From the NCBI GenBank assembly GCA_037046735.1, contig JBAOHC010000027.1:682001-746000 (forward strand): DNA of 64,000 nucleotides, written 5' to 3'. The position numbers were made by a program, and so were the translations under genes. The notes below the pieces were generated by a model. That model was given only the letters and a program-made list of their open reading frames with translations, was not told the origin of the DNA and did no database searches. Shown one piece after another: positions 1-7,839 of this stretch (its first letter is position 1; every line of letters begins with the position of its first letter). The DNA comes from JADKAV01 sp037046735. GTDB lineage: Bacteria > Actinomycetota > Actinomycetes > S36-B12 > UBA10799.

Positions 1-612
1 GCCGCCGCTGCCGTTGCCAAGGACGCCGAGGTTCTGCAATCCACGCTCGACCCCATCCATCCGGCTCGCATCTACGGGGAACTGACCCGGCGACTGGCCG
101 ACGATGCTGTGGTGATCGGCGACGGTGGCGATTTCGTGAGCTTCGCCGGCAAGTTCGTGGAGCCGCGCAAGCCCGGCCACTGGCTCGATCCCGGTCCGTA
201 CGGATGCCTCGGCACCGGGCTCGGATACGCGATGGCTTCGGCGATCGCCAAGCCGAGTTCACAGACCGTGCTGCTGATGGGCGACGGCGCCGCGGGCTTC
301 AGCCTGATGGACGTCGACACGCTCGTGCGCCAGAACCTGCCGGTGGTCATGGTCATCGGCAACAACAGCGCGTGGGGTTTGGAGAAGCACCCGATGCGAC
401 TGCTGCACCAGTACGACGTGGCAGCCGACCTGCAGCCGGGGCTGCGCTACGACGAGATCGTGGCCACCCTCGGTGGCGCTGGTGAAACCGTCAGTGATCC
501 GCAGCAGATCGGTCCGGCGCTCGACCGGGCGTTCGCGGCCGGTGTGCCCTACTTGGTCAATGTGCTCACTGATGCCGAGATCATGTACCCGCGGGCGACG
601 ACCGGCCTGTAA
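1..612 (+). CDS. TPP-dependent acetolactate synthase-like enzyme, C-terminal part
   Basis: The frame is open from base 1, so the gene begins upstream and only its last 203 residues are visible. They carry the thiamine-pyrophosphate/metal-binding signature: GDGAAGF, then 19 residues later the LPVV strand and NNSAWG. The stretch before it (GPYGCLGTGLGYAMA) is typical of the actinobacterial IlvG-type branch of the acetolactate synthase/benzoylformate decarboxylase superfamily, as in mycobacterial IlvG. The substrate-determining N-terminal and middle domains are outside the window, so acetolactate synthesis is only the closest match; an oxalyl-CoA decarboxylase-like enzyme cannot be excluded. The gene ends 9 bases from the convergent thioesterase gene. 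Confidence 0.8.
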   Translation, partial: AAAAVAKDAEVLQSTLDPIHPARIYGELTRRLADDAVVIGDGGDFVSFAGKFVEPRKPGHWLDPGPYGCLGTGLGYAMASAIAKPSSQTVLLMGDGAAGFSLMDVDTLVRQNLPVVMVIGNNSAWGLEKHPMRLLHQYDVAADLQPGLRYDEIVATLGGAGETVSDPQQIGPALDRAFAAGVPYLVNVLTDAEIMYPRATTGL

Positions 613-621
613 CCGCCGCGT

Positions 622-1002
622 TCAGGCCTTGGCCATGAAACGGTCGCGATCCACGATCGCCCGGGTCATCACACCTCGCCCGACCAGCACCTCTTGCTCG
701 TCCACGATTTGGGTGGCACGGACCTTGAACGTGATCAGGCGGCCGTCGATCTCGGCCACGACCGCGTGACACGTCACTGAGCTGGCGACCCGACTGGCCT
801 TGTGATGATCGATCCCCACCCGGGTCCCGACGGTGGTCTGTTCGTCGGTGCTGCCGCAGACCTCGACGCACGCCGCCTCCAGCCAGGCGACCAGCGTCGG
901 CGTGCCGAGGACAGGCAGGTCGCCGCTGCCCACCGCCTCCGCCGTGTCCACGTGCCGCACCCGCCGCGTGATGGAAGCCGACTGACCAACCCGAATCTCC
1001 AT
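622..1002 (-). CDS. FlK-like hotdog-fold acyl-CoA thioesterase
   Basis: A 126-residue protein matching the single-hotdog thioesterases related to fluoroacetyl-CoA thioesterase FlK. Seen in it are the GTPTLVAWLEAACVE helix segment, then TTVGTRVGIDHHKASRV, which in the family supplies the active-site Thr/Glu/His set. It probably hydrolyses a short acyl-CoA or related thioester in the cytoplasm; the substrate is not predictable. It stands alone between a convergent TPP enzyme gene and a divergent small zinc-binding ORF 32 bases away, so the promoters of both lie in that gap. Confidence 0.75.
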   Translation of the reverse strand: MEIRVGQSASITRRVRHVDTAEAVGSGDLPVLGTPTLVAWLEAACVEVCGSTDEQTTVGTRVGIDHHKASRVASSVTCHAVVAEIDGRLITFKVRATQIVDEQEVLVGRGVMTRAIVDRDRFMAKA

Positions 1003-1034
1003 GACAGTCAGGGTATTGCCCTGGGTAGCCTGAA

Positions 1035-1196
1035 GTGGTGTCGTATTGCCCTGTCTGCGGAGTCCTTGACCAAGAGTGTGACGAGCCGTTCGAGCCGCCG
1101 CGTTACTGCTCGGAATGCGGACGCCGGATGGTCGTGCAGATCACCCCGGCAGGGTGGTCCGCCAAGTGCTCCCGGCACGGCGTGACGCGCAGCTAG
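1035..1196 (+). CDS. bsaP: BsaP-like small cysteine-rich protein (biotin synthase auxiliary protein)
   Basis: A 53-residue ORF with GTG start at 1035 (or the adjacent GTG at 1038); an in-frame TAG lies just upstream. It contains CPVCG, an acidic stretch, PPRYCSECGRR, the run MVVQITPAGW and a closing CSRHG. That cysteine pattern and the GW...CSRHG ending are those of the actinobacterial BsaP family, small proteins normally encoded next to bioB that help biotin synthase keep its auxiliary iron-sulfur cluster. No bioB is visible here, so it is an orphan copy or bioB is elsewhere. Its last four bases overlap the stop of the convergent pilT gene (shared CTAG). The family call rests on motif recognition only. 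Confidence 0.6.
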   Translation: MVSYCPVCGVLDQECDEPFEPPRYCSECGRRMVVQITPAGWSAKCSRHGVTRS

Positions 1197-2275
1197 ACGC
1201 TGGCCACCAGGCCCAGCCGGCGCAGTTCAACCTCAAGGTCATGCGGGCTGCTGGAGGCCTCCATCGCGGCTTCCAGCGTGATCACCTTGTCCCGGTAGAG
1301 GATGACCAGGTGCTGGTCGAAACTCTGCATCCCGTAGAACGAGCCCTGCTGGACCAGTTGCGTGATCGATCCGGTCTTCGCCCGATCCACGATCGCGTCG
1401 GCGACGCGTCCGGTGTTGATGCCGATCTCCATGGCCACACAACGGCCCTGCCCGTCGGCCCGTGGCACGAGCCGTTGGCACAGCACCCCGCGTAAGGCCC
1501 CGGACAGCGAGATCCTGATCTGCTGCTGTTCATGCGGCGGGAAGAAGTCGATGATGCGGCTGACCGTCTCCTGCACGTCGACGGTGTGCAAAGTGGACAG
1601 CACCAGGTGTCCGGTCTCGGCGGCGCTGAGGGCGGCGTGAACGGTCTCGGTGTCCCGCATCTCCCCGATGAGGATGACGTCGGGATCCTGGCGCATGGCA
1701 GCGCGCATCGCGACCCGGAAGTCGGCGGTGTCGATGCGGACCTCGCGCTGGTTGATCAGCGCCCGGTTGTCGTTGTGGATCACCTCGATCGGGTCCTCGA
1801 TTGTGACGATGTGAACGTCGCGGTGATTGTTGATCTCATCGATCATCCCGGCCAAGGTGGTGGTCTTACCTGAACCCGTCGGTCCGGTCACCAGGATCAG
1901 CCCGCGTGGTTCCATGGCCAATCCGTACACCGGGTCCGGCACGCCGAGTTCGGCCAGGGGGATGGCTCCCACAGATACCCGGCGCATCACCAGCCCCACG
2001 TGACCCCGTTGCCGGAAGGCATTCACCCGAAACCGGCCGACCCCCTCGATCATGTACGCGAAGTCCGCCTCACCGGTCAACGCGAACTCGTCGGCCAGGT
2101 CCGGACGCATGATTTGGTTCAGCATCGCCGAGGTCTCCGCAGGGTCCAGTGGCTCGGCCCGCAGAGGACGCAGCACACCGTCGAGGCGGATTCTGGGCAC
2201 CACGCCGGCCTTTATGTGCAGGTCGGAACCGCCCACGTCGACCAAGGCGTGCAGGTACGGTTCGATGCTCCTCAC
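1193..2275 (-). CDS. pilT: PilT-like type IV pilus retraction ATPase
   Basis: The GTG at 2275 is preferred: it has GAAGG about seven bases upstream and gives 360 residues, the usual PilT length; the open frame continues to 2563 but the added 96 residues are low-complexity and unlike the family. Visible motifs are the N-terminal GGSDLHIKAG, Walker A GPTGSGKTT, the Asp box (TIEDPIE), Walker B (DVILIGEMRD) and the His box (GHLVLSTLHT), all expected in a GspE/PilT secretion ATPase. In pilus systems PilT powers pilus disassembly. No other pilus gene is in the window, so the partner machinery must be elsewhere or the protein has another role. Confidence 0.9.
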   Translation of the reverse strand: MRSIEPYLHALVDVGGSDLHIKAGVVPRIRLDGVLRPLRAEPLDPAETSAMLNQIMRPDLADEFALTGEADFAYMIEGVGRFRVNAFRQRGHVGLVMRRVSVGAIPLAELGVPDPVYGLAMEPRGLILVTGPTGSGKTTTLAGMIDEINNHRDVHIVTIEDPIEVIHNDNRALINQREVRIDTADFRVAMRAAMRQDPDVILIGEMRDTETVHAALSAAETGHLVLSTLHTVDVQETVSRIIDFFPPHEQQQIRISLSGALRGVLCQRLVPRADGQGRCVAMEIGINTGRVADAIVDRAKTGSITQLVQQGSFYGMQSFDQHLVILYRDKVITLEAAMEASSSPHDLEVELRRLGLVASV

Positions 2276-2991
2276 TCTGGGACCTTCGGCACTTCCCAGG
2301 TGAAGGTTGAACGTGGCGCCGCTCGATCGGGCGTGGTATCCCTGGCCGCGGTCGAGTGGCGTGCCGCGCGAGCCGTTCGTCCGCGGAGAGCCGTTCGTCG
2401 GGTTCAGCCGCGACACGCCGAACCGAAGTACGGGAAACCAGGGCTTGCGCGCGGCGGTCGACTCGCCTGAGGGGTGGGCTGGCTCTGGCGGTTGTCGGTG
2501 TGAACGGTGGGACGCATTATGAGTCCCTGCACCGCCAGTGACATTCTTTTTGCCAGGCACCACCGACAGCCCAAGATGTCACTACGACGCACGAAAAGAC
2601 CCCGCCACTGACAGAACCCAAGTGTCCGACGCGCGACGGGGCATCCACGAATTCCACACCGACCAGATCGCACAACGTAATGCAGCGGGCCAGCACCGTT
2701 TCAACCGACGGCGTTGGATCGCCACTGGCTAGACACCCCAAAAGTCCCGGGGCACATTAGCGCCACCCGGCCGGGAGGCCTTGCCAGAGGAATCCGACCC
2801 AACGCGGACCCTTCGCAACCCAGGAGGACAAGAACGCCCGCGCCGCGGTGAATGCAGCGATCGACAATTTCTGGCTACGATAACCACCCGAACGGACAAG
2901 GGCCAGGCCGGATAAGAGCAGGAGGCGCGTACAAGAGCGTCGACACCGCACGTAGGATCGAGCAGTACCCGCTCGACACCAGGAGACCCCC
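2276..2991. other. 716-base stretch without a convincing gene
   Basis: Several short frames cross this stretch on both strands, but none has a recognisable domain, a good ribosome-binding site and a plausible length together. It contains the upstream region of pilT and the promoter and leader of the bL37 gene. I see no tRNA, clear terminator or repeat in it. Confidence 0.5.
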
Positions 2992-3066
2992 ATGAGCAAG
3001 CGTGCCCGCAAGCGTCGCGACCGTAAGAAGAGCTCGGCCAACCACGGCACCCGGCCCAACGCCTGA
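2992..3066 (+). CDS. Ribosomal protein bL37 (24 residues)
   Basis: A 24-residue, strongly basic ORF with ATG at 2992 and a textbook AGGAG at 2981-2985, six bases upstream. It starts MSKRARKRRDRKK and ends ANHGTRPNA. This matches, nearly residue by residue, the actinobacteria-specific large-subunit protein bL37 known from mycobacterial ribosome structures. It is too short for ordinary gene calling and is often left unannotated. It is transcribed towards the end of rsrA, with 23 bases between the two stops. Confidence comes from the combination of family match, size and ribosome-binding site. Confidence 0.85.
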   Translation: MSKRARKRRDRKKSSANHGTRPNA

Positions 3067-3089
3067 GCCAACGACCCGGCGTGCGGACC

Positions 3090-3344
3090 TCAGCCGACCG
3101 TGCGCCGGAACGTCGCGATCAAAGCGGTGACCTGTACCCGTAACTGATCGGGAGCCCGCTCGCAAGCGCACTGTTGCAGCCGCTTACGGATGGCCTCCTC
3201 TTCCTGCCACATCGCCATGCAGCTCGGACAGTCCTGCAGATGGCCCTTGATCCGCTGCGCGGCGGCGGCGTCGAGCTCGTGGTGCTGGTACTCGTAGAGG
3301 TGCTTGCCGCAGTCCTCACACTCGCGTGGATCCGTACAACTCAT
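3090..3344 (-). CDS. rsrA: Mycothiol-system anti-sigma factor (RsrA/RshA type)
   Basis: An 84-residue zinc-dependent anti-sigma factor of the ZAS family. The zinc and redox residues are visible: C9/C12, H35, C39 and C42 (HLQDCPSC), followed by a predicted helix that would bind the sigma factor. In this family thiol oxidation forms a disulfide, releases zinc and frees SigR; reduction through the thioredoxin/mycothiol system restores binding. Its ATG overlaps the sigR stop codon (ATGA), so the two are translationally coupled and made together. Confidence 0.93.
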   Translation of the reverse strand: MSCTDPRECEDCGKHLYEYQHHELDAAAAQRIKGHLQDCPSCMAMWQEEEAIRKRLQQCACERAPDQLRVQVTALIATFRRTVG

Positions 3345-3985
3345 GACTCCTCCGCCTGTGTTGGCACGAGGCCCCGTTCAATGGCGTAGTCCTCGAGCAA
3401 TGCCCGCAGTTGTTTGCGTCCCCGGTGCAGCCGGGACATCACGGTGCCCACCGGGGTGCCCATGATCTCGGCGATCTCCTTGTAGGCGAACCCTTCGACG
3501 TCGGCGTAGTACACGGCGAGCCGATAATCCTCACCGATCGATGCCAGAGCCCGCTTGACGTCGGAGTCGGGCAAGCTGTCAAGCGCTTCGGCCTCGGCGG
3601 AGCGCAGGCCGTTGGAGGTGTGGGAGGCAGCGCGGTGCATCTGCCAGTCCTCCACGTCATCCGAACTCGACTGCAACGGCTGCCGCTGCTTCTTGCGGTA
3701 GGTGTTGATGTAGGCGTTGGTCATGATGCGGAACAGCCACGCCCGCAGGTTTGTACCAGGGGTGTAGGACTTGAACCCCTTGTAGGCCCGCTCGACGGTC
3801 TCCTGCACGAGGTCGCTGGCGTCGTCGGGGTTGCGGGCCATCCGCAGCGCACCCGCATACAGGGTGTCGAGCAGCGGGGTCACTTCGGCTTCGAACCGCG
3901 CAGTCAGGTCGTCCTCGGAATCAGTCATTACCGAAGAGCCTAGTGCGCCCAGTTCGATGCTCGCCGGGCCGTCCAACAGCAGCAT
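3341..3985 (-). CDS. sigR: ECF sigma factor SigR/SigH (thiol-oxidative stress)
   Basis: A group-4 sigma factor of 214 residues. Region 2 includes DLVQETVERAYKGF and the segment LRAWLFRIMTNAYINTYRKK; region 4 ends with the helix-turn-helix IMGTPVGTVMSRLHRGR. It directs thioredoxin, protease and mycothiol genes in relatives. Two starts are possible. The ATG at 3985 has a strong GGAGGTG five bases upstream and adds 19 residues; the ATG at 3928 begins the conserved core (MTDSEDDLTARF) but has no obvious ribosome-binding site. Streptomyces makes a longer SigR isoform from an upstream start, so an extended form here is plausible. It is coupled to rsrA by a four-base overlap. Confidence 0.93.
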   Translation of the reverse strand: MLLLDGPASIELGALGSSVMTDSEDDLTARFEAEVTPLLDTLYAGALRMARNPDDASDLVQETVERAYKGFKSYTPGTNLRAWLFRIMTNAYINTYRKKQRQPLQSSSDDVEDWQMHRAASHTSNGLRSAEAEALDSLPDSDVKRALASIGEDYRLAVYYADVEGFAYKEIAEIMGTPVGTVMSRLHRGRKQLRALLEDYAIERGLVPTQAEES

Positions 3986-4024
3986 TCACACCTCCGGGGT
4001 CGACGTTGCCGATTCCAACAACGC

Positions 4025-4582
4025 TCACTGCCCGACCATTCCCACGAACTCCCGGACCGCGTCGACCACCTGCGCTAACCCCTGCCGCAGACTGTGGTCC
4101 CCCGCCACCGCCACGATGTCGAGGCCTGCCGGGAACTCCTCGGGCCGGCCGAACGGGTCGCGCATGCCCTGCACGATCCGCAGCGGCACGTCGACGGCCA
4201 ACTCCTCGGCACGCGATTTCTCCGGGCGACCCGGCGGGTGCAGCGGGAAGGCGAGAGCGACCACCGCGATCGCGCCGGTGATCCCCGCCGTGCGGCAGGC
4301 GACCCGAGCGCCCGCCGAACGACCGCCCACGATCACCGGTCCAGGAAGCTGCCGCAGGTCCTCGATCCAGGCCGCATCCAGCGTGGGCGGCGCCGGGGCC
4401 ACCTTCTTGCCCGCCACCCGCCACGGCTGTTCATGCAGCACCACGCTGATGCCGCCGCCGGGCAGCGCGTCGGCGAGCGCCTGCAGGTCGGGGGCGATCC
4501 GGGTGGACCCGCCCGCGCCGTGTCCGAGCACCAGCGTGGCGTGCGGGTGCTCGGCGGGGAAATGGAGGAAGCGACCGCTCAT
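4025..4582 (-). CDS. Alpha/beta-hydrolase, dienelactone-hydrolase/Tex30-like
   Basis: A 185-residue small alpha/beta-hydrolase. Seen are a GHGAGG oxyanion-type loop near the start (residues about 20-25), the nucleophile elbow GGRSAGARVA, an acid loop near VQGMRDPFGRP, and a late His in VAGDHSLRQG. This layout matches the KANL3/Tex30-like serine hydrolases, whose substrates are mostly unknown. The start is the ATG at 4582, which overlaps the stop of the upstream SRAP gene (ATGA), so the two form an operon. The open frame extends further upstream but that part is the shadow of SRAP. Confidence 0.8.
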   Translation of the reverse strand: MSGRFLHFPAEHPHATLVLGHGAGGSTRIAPDLQALADALPGGGISVVLHEQPWRVAGKKVAPAPPTLDAAWIEDLRQLPGPVIVGGRSAGARVACRTAGITGAIAVVALAFPLHPPGRPEKSRAEELAVDVPLRIVQGMRDPFGRPEEFPAGLDIVAVAGDHSLRQGLAQVVDAVREFVGMVGQ

Positions 4583-5256
4583 GAGGCCGGCAACGGATCG
4601 AGCAGGTGCGCGCCGTTGTGCCGGACGTTGTTCACCTCGGTGCTCACCGGATAGGCCTCGAGTCCGGTCGCCATCGCCGGGACCGTCAATTCCGTGCTGG
4701 GGGCCGCGTCCGGGTTCAGCCAGGCCGCCCAGTTGGCTTGCGGCACCAGCAGCGGCATCCGGTCGTGGATGCGCCCGAGGTCGTCGCTGGCGTCGGTCGT
4801 CAGCACACAGGTCGTCACCAACCAGTCCTCGCCGTCCTTCCAGAACTCGAACAGACCGGCCATGGCCAAGGATCGACCGTCGGTGCGGTGGATGAAGAAG
4901 GGCTGTTTGGGACCCTCTCCGGCGTACCACTCGTAGTAGCCGTCGGCAGGCAGCAGGCAGCGCCGCTTCGACCATGCCCGGCGGAACGAGGGCTTCTCCG
5001 CGGCTGTCTCGATCCGGGCGTTGATCATCCGATTACCGATCTTCGGGTCCTTCGCCCAGCTCGGCACCAGTCCCCACTTGGCGGTGCGCAGTTGCCGCTG
5101 CACCCCATCGTCGGTCTCCCGGTCCACGACCATGTAGACCTGCTTGCTGGGGGCCACGTTGAAGTCCTCGGGCAGGGTCTCGTCCGGGGGCCGCGCGACG
5201 TGGAACTCCTCCACGAGGGTGGCCACGTCCTTGCTCGCCGCGTATCTGCCGCACAT
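4579..5256 (-). CDS. SRAP-domain protein (YedK/HMCES): abasic-site DNA-protein crosslinker
   Basis: A 225-residue SOS-response-associated peptidase domain protein. The initiator Met is followed by the catalytic Cys2 (MCGRYA), exposed after Met removal; the other family residues are present: Asn in FNVAPSK, Glu in NARIETAAEKPSFR and His in HDRMPLLV. Members form a thiazolidine crosslink through Cys2 with abasic sites in single-stranded DNA and shield them from cleavage. An SRAP gene lies between sigH and aroA in mycobacteria too, so the position is conserved. It is followed without gap by the alpha/beta-hydrolase gene. Confidence 0.92.
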   Translation of the reverse strand: MCGRYAASKDVATLVEEFHVARPPDETLPEDFNVAPSKQVYMVVDRETDDGVQRQLRTAKWGLVPSWAKDPKIGNRMINARIETAAEKPSFRRAWSKRRCLLPADGYYEWYAGEGPKQPFFIHRTDGRSLAMAGLFEFWKDGEDWLVTTCVLTTDASDDLGRIHDRMPLLVPQANWAAWLNPDAAPSTELTVPAMATGLEAYPVSTEVNNVRHNGAHLLDPLPAS

Positions 5257-5282
5257 GGCTCCATCTCACCACGCGGGTCACC

Positions 5283-6545
5283 TCATGCCAGCAAAGCCGC
5301 CAGCTCTGCGGCCAGCAGGTCCGCCACCACCTCCATCTCGGGAACAGTCCGCGGGCAGGCCACGATCGAGATGACCAGCGTGCCCGCGTACGACAGCACG
5401 TCGAAGGACACCCCCACGTTGCCCGGGTTCACCGCGATCGGCACGATGCGCCGCAACCGCTGGCCGCCCATCCACAACGGCTGGTCGGGGCCGCGCAGGT
5501 TGGTTTCGAACGAGTGCACCAGCCGCTGGTGGTCGACGAAGTACTGCCCGACGCCCACGGCTGCCAGTCCGCGGAACACCACTCCGAGAACCTGCGCGGA
5601 GCTTCCTCGCTGCTGCCCTTTCGCGCGGGCGGTGCTCGCGACGATGTGGCGCAGGCGCTCCTGGCGGCTGCGCCCGGTGGGGACGGCGACCGGCACGGCA
5701 CCCACCTGGTTACCGAGCTCCCCGGCTCGGGTACGCCCGGACACCGGCACCGAGATGACCAGCTGCGCGGGATGTTCCCCCCTGCGGTCGAGCAACCCTT
5801 CCAGAGTCCCCGCCACTGCCGCCAGGACCAGATCGTTGACGGTGGCCGCCTGCCGATGCCCGGCGTCGACGACCTCGGCCAGCGGGGCTTCCAGGGTGAG
5901 CACCCGCCGACGGGTGGACGTGGGACGCAGGATCGAGGAGCGCGCGACGAGAGCGGGCCGGCTGCTGCCCAGCCCCATCTCACGCATGCCTGCGACCAGT
6001 CGGCGCATGCCGGCGCCAGCATTCCTGCGCGCGGCACGTCGGTGCGCCACAGCGTCGCGTCGCACCTCCTGCCGGGTCGGGACCGGACGCGGTGCACGCG
6101 GCGCTGTGACCGGCACCCCGTCGACCAGCGCGGCCAGTGCCGCCAGCCCGCCCATCCCGTCGGCCAGGACATGGTGCAGCACGATCACGACCCGCACGTC
6201 ACCGCCACTGTCGCTGTAGTACATCCGCCACAACGGGTGCTTCGCGCACAGTCGGCGGCACACCAGGTCACCGGCGGGCAACGACGATTCCTGGACGTGG
6301 CGGGCCAGGTCGAACGCCTCGTCGTCGACCCAGAACGGGCGGCCGCCACCCCATCCCGGACGCTGCAACCGCTGCCGCAGGCGGGGCACACGGCTCAGCC
6401 GCTCCCCCAGGGTGGCCACCAGCGCCGCAACGTCGCTGACCGGGCCGAACTCGAGCACCGCGGCCATATTCATCGGCACCTGACCCGCGTCGGTGGCCAG
6501 CACCGTCAGATCTTCGGGCGACAGCCGCTGTATCCCAGTGTCCAT
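5283..6545 (-). CDS. WS/DGAT-like acyltransferase
   Basis: A 420-residue protein of the wax-ester synthase/diacylglycerol acyltransferase family. The catalytic HHxxxDG motif is intact (LHHVLADGMGG, around residue 127), and the later NDLVLAAVAGTL segment is a family hallmark. Relatives join acyl-CoA to long alcohols or diacylglycerol to make storage lipids; many actinobacterial paralogs have other acceptors, so wax or triacylglycerol synthesis is an inference. The ATG at 6545 (MDTGIQRLSPED) gives the family N-terminus; upstream in-frame starts at 6569 and 6581 would run into aroA. It is divergent from aroA with fewer than 50 bases between the starts, so both promoters sit in that gap or in the partner gene. 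Confidence 0.88.
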   Translation of the reverse strand: MDTGIQRLSPEDLTVLATDAGQVPMNMAAVLEFGPVSDVAALVATLGERLSRVPRLRQRLQRPGWGGGRPFWVDDEAFDLARHVQESSLPAGDLVCRRLCAKHPLWRMYYSDSGGDVRVVIVLHHVLADGMGGLAALAALVDGVPVTAPRAPRPVPTRQEVRRDAVAHRRAARRNAGAGMRRLVAGMREMGLGSSRPALVARSSILRPTSTRRRVLTLEAPLAEVVDAGHRQAATVNDLVLAAVAGTLEGLLDRRGEHPAQLVISVPVSGRTRAGELGNQVGAVPVAVPTGRSRQERLRHIVASTARAKGQQRGSSAQVLGVVFRGLAAVGVGQYFVDHQRLVHSFETNLRGPDQPLWMGGQRLRRIVPIAVNPGNVGVSFDVLSYAGTLVISIVACPRTVPEMEVVADLLAAELAALLA

Positions 6546-6594
6546 GCCAACCATTGTCCGCCGGGGCATGTTCGCCACCAACTACCCTGGGACT

Positions 6595-7839
6595 GTGGAG
6601 ATCTGGGCGGCACCGCACTGCGAGCGGCCCTTCACCGCATCCGTGCAGATCCCGGGGTCGAAGTCGATGACCAACCGGGCGCTGGTGCTGGCCGCGCTGG
6701 CGTCCGGCGACAGTCGGATCTCCGGCTGGCTCGACGCCCGCGACACCCGGCTGATGATCGCCGGGTTGCGGGCGCTCGGCACTGAGATCGCCACCGACAC
6801 CGATCTGCGGATCACCGGACACCCGCTCCGCGGCCCCGCGACCATCGACTGCGGTCTGGCTGGGACCGTGATGCGCTTCCTGCCGCCCGTTGCCGCACTG
6901 GCCAGCGGCGCCGTCACGTTCACCGGCGACGAGCAGGCCCGGACCCGCCCCCTGGCACCGATGCTGGCGGCCCTGCGCGACCTGGGCGTCGACGTCACCG
7001 GCGATGCGCTCCCGTTCGACGTCCACGGCGGATCGCTGCGCGGCGGCTCGGTGGCTCTCGACGCCTCGGCGTCCAGCCAGTTCGTGAGCGGGCTGTTGCT
7101 CAGTGGAGCGCGGATGCGACGCGGCCTGCACCTACGCCATGTCGGTCCACCGCTGCCCAGCGTCCCCCACATCGAGATGACGGTGGCGATGCTCGCTGAG
7201 GCCGGGGTGACGGTGCTTGGTAAGGGCGATGAGTGGCAGGTCGAACCGGGCCAGATCGCCGCCCACCACTGGCACATTGAGCCCGACCTGTCCAACGCCG
7301 GGCCCTTCCTGGCCGCTGCAGTTGTCACCGGCTCGACGGTGAGCGTCGCCGACTGGCCCACCCACACCACGCAGGCCGGCGATTACTGGCGCGGCTTCCT
7401 GACCCACCTGGGAGCGCAGGTGTCACCTGGCCTGACAGTGACGGGTCCCGACGAGTACCCCGGCTTCGACGTGAACCTGCGTGCGGTCGGTGAGCTCACG
7501 CCGACCATCGCGGCGATCGCGGCTTTCGCGACCTCGCCCAGCAGGCTGTCCGGTATCGCTCACCTGCGCGGCCACGAGACCGATCGGCTGGTCGCGATCG
7601 CAGCTGAACTTGAACGGGTCGGCGTGACCGTGCAGGTCGAGCCCGACGCGCTTGTGATCGACCCTTCCGGTCGTCGAGCCAACAGCGACGCGACCATCCG
7701 GACCTACGCCGACCATCGCATGGCCACGATGGGTGCCATCCTGGCGCTGCGCATCCCGGGTCTGTGTGTCGCCGACCCGGAGACCACGGCCAAAACGATG
7801 CCCGGCTTCGTGGCGCGGTGGGAAGGCATGGTGGCGTGA
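6595..7839 (+). CDS. aroA: 3-phosphoshikimate 1-carboxyvinyltransferase (EPSP synthase)
   Basis: A 414-residue EPSP synthase, the sixth step of the shikimate pathway, transferring enolpyruvate from PEP to shikimate-3-phosphate. Seen are the substrate-binding PGSKSMTNRALVLAA near the start, the DCGLAGTVMRF loop, DASASSQFVSGLL, and near the end LRGHETDR and YADHRMATMGA with the PEP-binding residues. GTG at 6595 aligns with the mycobacterial N-terminus; an ATG at 6568 would add nine residues. The stop overlaps the start of rsgA, so both are expressed together, as in many actinobacteria. Confidence 0.95.
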   Translation: MEIWAAPHCERPFTASVQIPGSKSMTNRALVLAALASGDSRISGWLDARDTRLMIAGLRALGTEIATDTDLRITGHPLRGPATIDCGLAGTVMRFLPPVAALASGAVTFTGDEQARTRPLAPMLAALRDLGVDVTGDALPFDVHGGSLRGGSVALDASASSQFVSGLLLSGARMRRGLHLRHVGPPLPSVPHIEMTVAMLAEAGVTVLGKGDEWQVEPGQIAAHHWHIEPDLSNAGPFLAAAVVTGSTVSVADWPTHTTQAGDYWRGFLTHLGAQVSPGLTVTGPDEYPGFDVNLRAVGELTPTIAAIAAFATSPSRLSGIAHLRGHETDRLVAIAAELERVGVTVQVEPDALVIDPSGRRANSDATIRTYADHRMATMGAILALRIPGLCVADPETTAKTMPGFVARWEGMVA

